The position numbers and the translations under genes are program-made. From Paracidovorax cattleyae (GTDB lineage Bacteria; Pseudomonadota; Gammaproteobacteria; Burkholderiales; Burkholderiaceae_C): 64,000 nucleotides of DNA. The stretch is taken from assembly GCF_900104515.1 (NCBI RefSeq), contig NZ_FNJL01000023.1:31703-95702 (forward strand). Direction: 5' to 3'. Numbering within the stretch: position 1 is the first letter of the stretch; every line of letters begins with the position of its first letter. The notes beneath the pieces are model-generated. The model was not told the origin of the DNA, searched no databases, and saw only the letters and a list, made by a program, of their open reading frames with translations. Positions 54,541 through 61,335 of this stretch are shown piece by piece.

Positions 54541-55809
54541 TTAGTCCTCCTTCTCCATCACGCCGCGCCAGTACCCATACATGCCGCGGATCAGCGTCTC
54601 GGTCACCATGTGACCGGTGTCGCCCACGTCGTGGCCGCCCAGTTCCACCAGCGCGCGGTGGAAAGGCTTCTGCTCGAAGCCCTGCTGCGAGAATTCGATC
54701 ACCTCGCCGTCGTCGGCCGACACGAAACCCGCCGGGCCGAACAGGTTGGACTGGCGCAGCCGGCGCTCGGTCATCTCGTCGGTGTCGTCCTCGTAGCCGA
54801 AATGCGTCCACACGAAATCGAACGCGTCGTGGCCCACGGGCTGGATGTGTCGCGTGGAGACGCTGTTGACCTGCTGCTGCAGGATCAAACTGGGGAACAG
54901 CGTGGTCATCACCGCCGTGGGGCCGCCCCACCAGGGCTCGGGCACGATGTCGAGAAAGCGCGGATCTTCCAGCTGCATGTCGGCCTTGAAGCTGGAGACG
55001 TTCGACACGTCCGACGCCTGCTTCCTGGCCTCGCCGCGCGTGGACGCCATGGCCGCATGGCGGTGGCGCGCATCCATCTTCAACTCCGACTTGTTGTCCG
55101 CCCGCCAGAGGCCGAAGGTGACGAACCAGGTGTGCAGCAAACCGGGGTGGTACGGGTCCTTGATGTTCTCCTGCATCAGCTTCCAGTTGCCCGGAATGCG
55201 CTGGCGGTTGTAGCCGAGGATCTTGAGCTGGCGGCCGTTGAACATGCGGTCGAAGTAGCCCAGGATCACCGGGCCCATGAAGTCCTCCAGAGATTCGACA
55301 TCGTGGTCGAAGGAAGCGAACACCACCCCGCCGCGCGTCGCCACCTTCAGCCGCGTGAGGCTGTGCTCTTCGAGCTTGAAATCCGCCGGCATGCCGCCGT
55401 GCACCTTGCCGTCCTGCTTCACGCCGCGCCGGAAGGGCACGCCCTGCAGCGCGCCATCGGGCCGGTAGCTCCACTGGTGGTAGGGGCAGACGAACTCCTT
55501 GCGGTTGCCGTGCCGCTCGCGGCAGAACCGCATGCCGCGGTGCGCGCAGACGTTCTCCACCACGTGCAGCTGCATGTCCTCGCCGCGCGTGAGGATCACC
55601 GAGCGCTCGCCGATCGCCGTGCGCTTGAAGTCGCCGGGGTTGGGCACCTCGGCCTCCAGGCCCACGTAGCACCAGTGGCCCCGGTAGAAAAAGCGCTCCA
55701 GTTCGCGGCGGTAGATGTCCTCGCTGGTGTAGGCCGCGAACGGCACACGGTGGGTACCGGGGCTTTCCCAGACGGGCTGCAATGGGAAGACGGGGTGGGG
55801 CGTACTCAT
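54541..55809 (-). CDS. nagG: Salicylate 5-hydroxylase large (alpha) subunit
   Basis: A 422-residue catalytic subunit that hydroxylates salicylate to gentisate. The Rieske centre is CAHRGMRFCRERHG and CPYHQWSYRPDG; the mononuclear iron ligands fall in QENIKDPYHPGLLHTWFVTF (two His) with a downstream Asp. VPNPGDFKRTAIGERSVILT, GVPFRRGVKQDGKVHGGMPA, FNGRQLKILGYNRQRIPGNW and VNSVSTRHIQPVGHDAFDFV follow the NagG sequence as I know it almost block for block, which supports salicylate over anthranilate. Start MSTPHPVFPLQPVWESPGTH. Gentisate-cleaving genes are not in the window. Confidence 0.92.
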   Translation of the reverse strand: MSTPHPVFPLQPVWESPGTHRVPFAAYTSEDIYRRELERFFYRGHWCYVGLEAEVPNPGDFKRTAIGERSVILTRGEDMQLHVVENVCAHRGMRFCRERHGNRKEFVCPYHQWSYRPDGALQGVPFRRGVKQDGKVHGGMPADFKLEEHSLTRLKVATRGGVVFASFDHDVESLEDFMGPVILGYFDRMFNGRQLKILGYNRQRIPGNWKLMQENIKDPYHPGLLHTWFVTFGLWRADNKSELKMDARHRHAAMASTRGEARKQASDVSNVSSFKADMQLEDPRFLDIVPEPWWGGPTAVMTTLFPSLILQQQVNSVSTRHIQPVGHDAFDFVWTHFGYEDDTDEMTERRLRQSNLFGPAGFVSADDGEVIEFSQQGFEQKPFHRALVELGGHDVGDTGHMVTETLIRGMYGYWRGVMEKED

Positions 55810-55833
55810 GTCGTTGTTTCCTTGGGATGGGTG

Positions 55834-56829
55834 TCAGGGCGTACTGGCGTAGAAAGCGTCGGCATAAAGGTGCTCGGGTGCGATGCCGCGCTGGCGCGCC
55901 AGCAGCGACACGGCCTCCACCATCGGCGGCGATCCGCACAGGTAGGCGCGCCAGCCTTCCAGCGAGGGCCAGTCCTGCGCGATCGAATCGGTGACCAGCC
56001 CCGTGCGCTGCCCCGGCGCCGCATCGGCCGCAACCACCACGGCATGCACCCGCAGCTGCGGATGCTGCTCCTTGAGCGCGGCGAGCCACTGCAGGCCATA
56101 GACGTCGCGCGCAGACCGCGCACCGGCATAGACATGGATGGGATTGGGCATGCCGGCCTCCAGCGCGCCGCGCACGATGGAGAGGATCGGCGCCAGTCCC
56201 GTACCGCCCGCCACGCAAAGCATCGGGCCTGCGTACTTGCGCCGCAGATAGGCAGAACCCAGCGGCCCGCTCACGCGTACCGCATCGCCCACGGCCAGCA
56301 CGTTCTCCACGTGGGTGGACACCAGCCCGCCCTCGACCAGGCGCACATGGAATTCGAGTTCATCGCCGTGCGGCAGCCCGGCCATCGAATAGGGCCGCAC
56401 CAGCCCCGGGCCGAACTGCAGCTGCGCATACTGCCCTGGCGAGAAATCCAGCGGCTTGGCCGGCTTGAGAAGCAGGCGGCGGATGTCGTGCGTGAGCGTC
56501 TCCACGGCCGTCACCGTGGCCTTGAGCGTGCGGGCAGTGTGCACCACCACCTCGTCGGGCTCGGGAATCTCGATGGTGCAGGACTCGCTCAGCACCGTCT
56601 GGCAGGCCATCACGTACTGCGCCTCGCCATCGCCGCCCAGCGGCGGCATGCGCAGCGCCTGGCCGGAATCCAGCACCTCGCCAGCGATCACCTTGCAGCG
56701 GCAGGTGCCGCACCGGCCGGCCATGCAGCTGTACGACACGGGAATCTGGTGCGCGCGCAGCAATTCCAGCAGGTTGGCGCCGGGCTCCACGGGCAACACG
56801 CGGCCCAGCGGCTCGATATGCAACTCCAT
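55834..56829 (-). CDS. nagAa: Ferredoxin reductase of salicylate 5-hydroxylase
   Basis: A 331-residue NAD(P)H-dependent electron donor. The N-terminal plant-type 2Fe-2S domain has [13 protein letters not shown] with the fourth Cys in YVMACQTVL. The flavin domain carries [20 protein letters not shown]; the NAD part has [20 protein letters not shown] and the end [20 protein letters not shown]. Closely resembles NagAa of Ralstonia U2. First gene of the operon, 24 bp before nagG, transcribed away from the LysR gene across 112 bp that holds a NagR-type site. Confidence 0.92.
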   Translation of the reverse strand: MELHIEPLGRVLPVEPGANLLELLRAHQIPVSYSCMAGRCGTCRCKVIAGEVLDSGQALRMPPLGGDGEAQYVMACQTVLSESCTIEIPEPDEVVVHTARTLKATVTAVETLTHDIRRLLLKPAKPLDFSPGQYAQLQFGPGLVRPYSMAGLPHGDELEFHVRLVEGGLVSTHVENVLAVGDAVRVSGPLGSAYLRRKYAGPMLCVAGGTGLAPILSIVRGALEAGMPNPIHVYAGARSARDVYGLQWLAALKEQHPQLRVHAVVVAADAAPGQRTGLVTDSIAQDWPSLEGWRAYLCGSPPMVEAVSLLARQRGIAPEHLYADAFYASTP

Positions 56830-56915
56830 CGGGGACTGTCTCCAGGTTTTCTGGTATGGCCCCGATCATTCCCGCGATTGGCCCATCAGCCAATAGAATG
56901 TCATGAATACATCGC

Positions 56916-56930
56916 ATCACTTCCATGAAT
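56916..56930 (-). promoter_or_regulatory. NagR/NahR-type operator in the nagAa-nagR intergenic region
   Basis: On the minus strand ATTCATGGAAGTGAT fits ATTCA-N6-TGAT, the outer bases of the NahR/NagR consensus (ATTCACGCT-NN-TGAT). A second half-site ATTCATGACATTC follows toward nagAa. It lies about 85 bp upstream of the nagAa start and just before nagR. Confidence 0.6.
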
Positions 56931-56941
56931 AAAGGTGCAGC

Positions 56942-57853
56942 GTGGAACTGGAAGACATCGACCTGAACCTGCTGGTGGTTTTCCAACAGCTGCTGGTCAC
57001 GCGCAAGGTGTCGCAGGCCGCCGAGAACCTGGGCCTGACGCAGCCGGCGGTGAGCAACGCGCTGGCGCGGCTGCGGCGCCTGCTGGGCGATGAGCTCTTT
57101 CTGCGCACCGCCCAGGGCATGCAGCCCACGCCCTACGCCGACCAGCTCGCGGAATCCGTGTCGTATGCGCTCGCGATGATCCACGGCGCCCTGAACCACA
57201 AGCTGGGCTTCGATCCCGCCACCAGCCGGCGCGTGTTCAAGGTCGGCATGACGGACATCGGCGAGATCTACTTCCTTCCGCGCCTGCTGGAGCGCCTGGC
57301 CCAGGTGGCGCCGGGCGTGCGCCTGACGACTGTACGCAATTCAGCGACGGATTTGAAGGACGCCATGGAGGCCGGCAAGGTGGACCTCGCCGTCGGCCTG
57401 CTGCCGCAATTGAAGGCCGGCTTCTTCCAGCGCCGGCTGTTCCGCCAGCCCTATGTGTGCCTGTTCCGCCAGGGTCACCCGCTGCACAGGCGCCGCCGCA
57501 TCGGGCTGGAGGATTTCGCGAAGGCGCAGCACGTGGTCGTCGTCTCCGAAGGCACGGGCCACGGCAAGGTGGACGAACTGCTCGAGCGCATGGGCGTGGC
57601 CCGCGACGTGCGCCTCACCGTGCCGCACTTCGTCGCCATCGGCCACATCCTGCAGGCCACGCAAATGGTCGCCACCGTGCCCGAGAAGATGGCCCAGAGC
57701 ATGACCGAGCCCTTCGGCCTGGCGTATGCGCCCCACCCGGCCAAGCTGCCGCAGGTGGCGATCAATCTGTTCTGGCACACGAAGTACCACCGGGATCCGG
57801 GGAACCAGTGGTTGCGGGGGGTGGTGGTGGAGATGTTTGCGGAAGGGGAGTGA
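56942..57853 (+). CDS. nagR: NahR/NagR/DntR-type LysR regulator
   Basis: A 303-residue LysR activator that responds to salicylate in its known relatives. The start is a GTG (MELEDIDLNLLVVFQQLLVT) after AAAGG. The N-terminus VSQAAENLGLTQPAVSNALA and the run MTDIGEIYFLPRLLERLAQV, DLAVGLLPQLKAGFFQRRLF, GTGHGKVDELLERMGV and NLFWHTKYHRDPGNQWLR match DntR/NagR nearly motif for motif. It is divergent from the salicylate 5-hydroxylase operon, with an ATTCA-N6-TGAT site between them. It should activate the operon when salicylate is bound. Confidence 0.93.
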   Translation: MELEDIDLNLLVVFQQLLVTRKVSQAAENLGLTQPAVSNALARLRRLLGDELFLRTAQGMQPTPYADQLAESVSYALAMIHGALNHKLGFDPATSRRVFKVGMTDIGEIYFLPRLLERLAQVAPGVRLTTVRNSATDLKDAMEAGKVDLAVGLLPQLKAGFFQRRLFRQPYVCLFRQGHPLHRRRRIGLEDFAKAQHVVVVSEGTGHGKVDELLERMGVARDVRLTVPHFVAIGHILQATQMVATVPEKMAQSMTEPFGLAYAPHPAKLPQVAINLFWHTKYHRDPGNQWLRGVVVEMFAEGE

Positions 57854-58170
57854 GGGTGCAAGGCATGAGCCCACCGCATGGCTTGGCCATTGTGCTTCGG
57901 GATTTATCGCTGGGGCGCCATTGCGTTTCATTCATCGATTCCCTTGGGATTGACGCGCAGCCGCCGTGCCCCCGTGCCGACCCGGATGACCGGGAGCTAC
58001 TTGCTCATCAATGCCCAATGAGGAACGAATGGACACGAATCGAGAATTCGCTGCCAATCCCTGCGGGACAGCCGGGCGCCACGGCCACAGACACCCATGG
58101 GCCTGCACCTTGGCGGCAGGTCGGCATGGATGAAAGATACCGCCATGTCCTGCCGTGCGCATGCAGCTCA
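57854..58170. other. Intergenic stretch with no gene seen
   Basis: 317 bp between nagR and the hybrid kinase gene (tail to tail). GC drops along it. Only short overlapping frames are present, and no terminator hairpin with a T-run, RNA gene or repeat was recognised. It marks the switch from high-GC host sequence to the lower-GC 58171-60581 pair. Confidence 0.6.
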
Positions 58171-59985
58171 TTAACCATCCGTCAATATCTTGCTCAGCGT
58201 TCTCCAAAACTTATCGGGTGCAACCGGCTTGTGTAGCAACGCGATGTCACCGCTCATGGCCTCTCGCAAACGCTCCGGCGCAGTATCGCCCGTCATCAAG
58301 AGCGCAGGCACCGGGTACGCGTAATGGTCACGCAACGCGAGTATCACGTCTGCACCTGTTTGACGGTCCCTCAGGCGGTAATCGCAAATGATCGCATCGG
58401 GCAACCAGTCGTTCACCGCAAGAGCTTGCTCCAAGTTCTCCACCGTACGATCAATGCAGCCATAACTCTCCAACAGAGTATGCATTGCGGCACGCACGGT
58501 CTCGTCGTCATCAATCACCAGAATGCGACGACCGGTCAACCCTTGAAACCGGCTGGGCTGTATCCATTCCATTGTCGAGATGCGCGCGTCGGAAGGTGCC
58601 AGCGGAACACTGATCCGGAACACGCTGCCGCGTCCGATCCGCGAAGACAGAGTCAGCGGCTGGTCGAGGGAGTGCGAAAGCCCTTCAGCAATGGCCAAAC
58701 CCAGCCCCAGACCTTTGCGGCGGTCGCGTTCCGGATTACCCAACTGGTGAAACTCGCGAAAGATTTCGCGGTGCTGTTCCGAAGCAATGCCAATCCCGGT
58801 ATCAAACACCTCGATGGAGAGCCTTTGTCCGCGACGGCGGCATCCGATCAACACGCCGCCCCGCCCGGTGTAGCGAATGGCGTTGCTTATCAGGTTGCGC
58901 AAAATCATCTCCAGCAGCCGCATGTCCGTGCGCACTACCGCTTGACTGTCGCGCGACCTGTAGATCAGGCTCTTCGCGTCGGCCAGCGGCGCAAGTTCTT
59001 GCTCCAGCTTGTGAAGCGTCGTTTGGATGAGGCATGCAGAAAATTGGGGTTGGATAACGCCCGCCTCGATGAGGGAAAAGTCCAGTAGCGTGTCGAGCAT
59101 TTCGCGAGAAGCGGCGCTGGCTGCCTTTGCATGGTCAACGACCAGTCTCTGCGAAGTGCCGGCAGGGCCGGAAGAAAGCGCCTCCAGAAAAAACCCGAGC
59201 GCATGGACCGGTTGGCGCAGATCGTGGCTGGCCGCCGCCAGAAACCTGGATTTCGCCTGGTTCGCCTGCTCGGCATGCTCTTTCGCCTCGTGGGCCGCCA
59301 GCTTCTCCACCTCGAGCCTCTGGATCAAATCCAGGTTTTCGAACCTTAACCGGATGGATTCGCTCAGCCCGCGCCCGATCAGCCCGGCCTGCCCATACTG
59401 CCCCACCACATACAGCAGACAGCACGCCCCCATCGCCTGATACATCAGCCCGTCCATCACCAGGAATCGGCCTCCCGCCACCAGTAGCATCGGCACGATC
59501 AGCGCTGCAAACAGCAGCCTGATAGGGGAAAGCAGTGAGACCGCATTGCTGCTGATGGCAGCCATCACACCCAGCAGCATGGCCGTGGAGGCGGGCGATG
59601 AGGCTTCATCCACCACGATCCATCCCAAGCATCCCCAGATCACCCCCTCATATCCCTTGCCCGCGGCCAGCCTCCTGGTGATACCACGCATCTCGCTGAA
59701 GTCGAAACCATGCCGTAGGGTATGGCGGCAGTACAGCACCAGGAGCAGACGGCCGACAAGCACCGCAAGATACCAGGCACCCAGCCAGACATCGTCGATC
59801 CGGGCCGTCATCACGCGAATTGCTTCGCCCGTCGAAGCAGACACGGCCGTGACCAACTGACCGCTGGTGAATTCAAACACCACGACCAACAGGGTAGCGA
59901 GCAAAAAACCGATGGGCAGCGACTGCGCGATGCCACCCAGCACCAGCTTCAGCCGTTCGGCATAAACAGGCGCGCTGTCTTTCAC
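58171..59985 (-). CDS. Hybrid sensor histidine kinase
   Basis: A 604-residue membrane kinase with a C-terminal receiver. The N-terminal 210 residues contain about six helices without a large periplasmic loop (IGFLLATLLVVVFEFTSGQL, WLGAWYLAVLVGRLLLVLYC). A coiled region leads to the H-box FLAAASHDLRQPVHALGFFL and ATP motifs LEMILRNLISNAIRYT, FDTGIGIASEQ and GLGLGLAIAEGLSHSL. The receiver begins RRILVIDDDETVRAAMHTLL, with the phospho-acceptor in AIICDYRLRDRQTGADV. The start is a GTG overlapping the stop of the response regulator gene (GTGA). ASHDLRQPVHALG-type kinases are usually soluble-signal sensors of unknown ligand. The gene looks lower in GC than the rest of the window. Confidence 0.9.
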   Translation of the reverse strand: MKDSAPVYAERLKLVLGGIAQSLPIGFLLATLLVVVFEFTSGQLVTAVSASTGEAIRVMTARIDDVWLGAWYLAVLVGRLLLVLYCRHTLRHGFDFSEMRGITRRLAAGKGYEGVIWGCLGWIVVDEASSPASTAMLLGVMAAISSNAVSLLSPIRLLFAALIVPMLLVAGGRFLVMDGLMYQAMGACCLLYVVGQYGQAGLIGRGLSESIRLRFENLDLIQRLEVEKLAAHEAKEHAEQANQAKSRFLAAASHDLRQPVHALGFFLEALSSGPAGTSQRLVVDHAKAASAASREMLDTLLDFSLIEAGVIQPQFSACLIQTTLHKLEQELAPLADAKSLIYRSRDSQAVVRTDMRLLEMILRNLISNAIRYTGRGGVLIGCRRRGQRLSIEVFDTGIGIASEQHREIFREFHQLGNPERDRRKGLGLGLAIAEGLSHSLDQPLTLSSRIGRGSVFRISVPLAPSDARISTMEWIQPSRFQGLTGRRILVIDDDETVRAAMHTLLESYGCIDRTVENLEQALAVNDWLPDAIICDYRLRDRQTGADVILALRDHYAYPVPALLMTGDTAPERLREAMSGDIALLHKPVAPDKFWRTLSKILTDG

Positions 59986-60581
59986 AGAATCAGTCCGCGC
60001 CGACGGGCGACAAAGACCGCCTCCGCCCGGCTCGATACCGTAAGCGCGCCCAGAATGGATTGCACATGCCCGCGCACGGTGTGCTCGGACAGATGCAGGT
60101 GCCGCCCGATCATCTTGTTGGAGAGCCCTTGGTCCAGCAGCTTCAGCACCTCGTGCTGCCGTGGCGTCAGCACCAGTTGCCGGCTTCCCACGGTGGACGG
60201 CACAACCTCTGCTGGGTCGGTGCCGGTTTCGAGCAGCGCCGCCACGTTGTGCAGCAACTGCTCGGGCCTTGCCGTCTTCGATAGGAAACCCAACGCACCG
60301 CGCTCACGTGCCTGCGCTATCCGATCAGGCAGGTCATGGGCGGACACGATGACGATGCGCGTAGCGGGCCATTTTTGTTTGAGCAGGCCAATGCCTTCCA
60401 AACCACTCAGGCCCTGAAGCTGCACATCCAGAAGAATCAGCACCGGCGATACCCCTGACATGCCCAGCGCCTGCTCCAGGGAAGCTGCCTCATGGATCTG
60501 AACCTGCGGCAGCCCATGGGCCAGCATCATGGAAATGCCGGCGCGAAACAGACTGTGGTCGTCGATGAGAAGAATGGCCAT
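59982..60581 (-). CDS. LuxR-family response regulator paired with the hybrid kinase
   Basis: A 199-residue NarL/FixJ-type regulator. Receiver: AILLIDDHSLFRAGISMMLA, phospho-acceptor in LILLDVQLQGLSGLEG and Lys in GFLSKTARPEQLLHNV. LuxR helix-turn-helix: LTPRQHEVLKLLDQGLSNKM, IGRHLHLSEHTVRGHVQSIL. Two adjacent ATGs exist; the second (60581) has better spacing from GGGGG. The gene precedes and overlaps the kinase by 4 bp. Regulator-first order with an ASHDLRQP hybrid kinase is a recurrent pair in Burkholderiales. Targets unknown; possibly the divergent delta-60 gene region. Confidence 0.9.
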   Translation of the reverse strand: MAILLIDDHSLFRAGISMMLAHGLPQVQIHEAASLEQALGMSGVSPVLILLDVQLQGLSGLEGIGLLKQKWPATRIVIVSAHDLPDRIAQARERGALGFLSKTARPEQLLHNVAALLETGTDPAEVVPSTVGSRQLVLTPRQHEVLKLLDQGLSNKMIGRHLHLSEHTVRGHVQSILGALTVSSRAEAVFVARRRGLIL

Positions 60582-61335
60582 CATGGCCCCCAATTTATAG
60601 CCAATCCGATGGCGTGCAGTCCAGAGCCGGGGACCGCCATGCCTGGAACCGCCACCACCAGTCCAAATGGACTATGGGCATACCATCCATAAAAATTTAC
60701 ATTTCATCACCCATGTTGCGCTAATCATGAAGTAGGCAATGGCCTGAATGCCGATCACCCGTCCAAAAGGCCATCGGGACATCCTCAAGCGGTGACTCCA
60801 AAGAAGTTTCGGCGGTTACCGACGCATCAAAGATTGAGTGTGCCTCGCAGCGCTGCCCGATGAACCATGAACCATTCCTGCCTTGCCCTCTCTGTCCGCA
60901 TGCTTGCCATCGCAAGCCTTGCAGGAACACTTGTGAAGGGCTTGAGCGCACGTTGCGTCTGCGCACAAGGACAGGGCCACCGCCGCTGTGGGCGGCATTC
61001 ATGCATGTGGTCTTCGCGATGGTGACGCCGCAGGCGCTCGCCAGCCTGGCGCAGCCGCGAACGCGCCTGATGACGTCGGCACAGTTCGGCAGCACGCCGC
61101 CCCCACTGCGACTTTCCCCGGGGCGCCGTCAGCGTCGAGGCCATCGGTTGCGCCGCCGCCACGCTGACGGTGGCGATCACTGATCCAACCGCCCTGGAGC
61201 CAAGCACCGTGCTGGAAGCAGAGAAGCACGTGGCCCATGCCGCCACCCATCTCGCAAAAAAAGACCAACATGACCCACTCGTTCTATTGCGCGCTGGCGA
61301 CCCGAACCGATCAAGAGGGTGACTGCAGCGCTCGC
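60582..61335. other. Gene-poor stretch with possible decayed coding remnants
   Basis: 754 bp without a convincing gene. A 52-codon frame at 60867-61025 begins MNHSCLALSVRMLAIASLAG, signal-peptide-like, then ends. The same frame reopens without a start from about 61071 to 61322 and encodes protein-like sequence (TDPTALEPSTVLEAEKHVAH and AATHLAKKDQHDPLVLL). These could be parts of one decayed exported protein; I recognise no family. The minus-strand frame of 191 codons over the same area looks like shadow. The delta-60 gene could start as early as the ATG at 61270. Confidence 0.4.
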
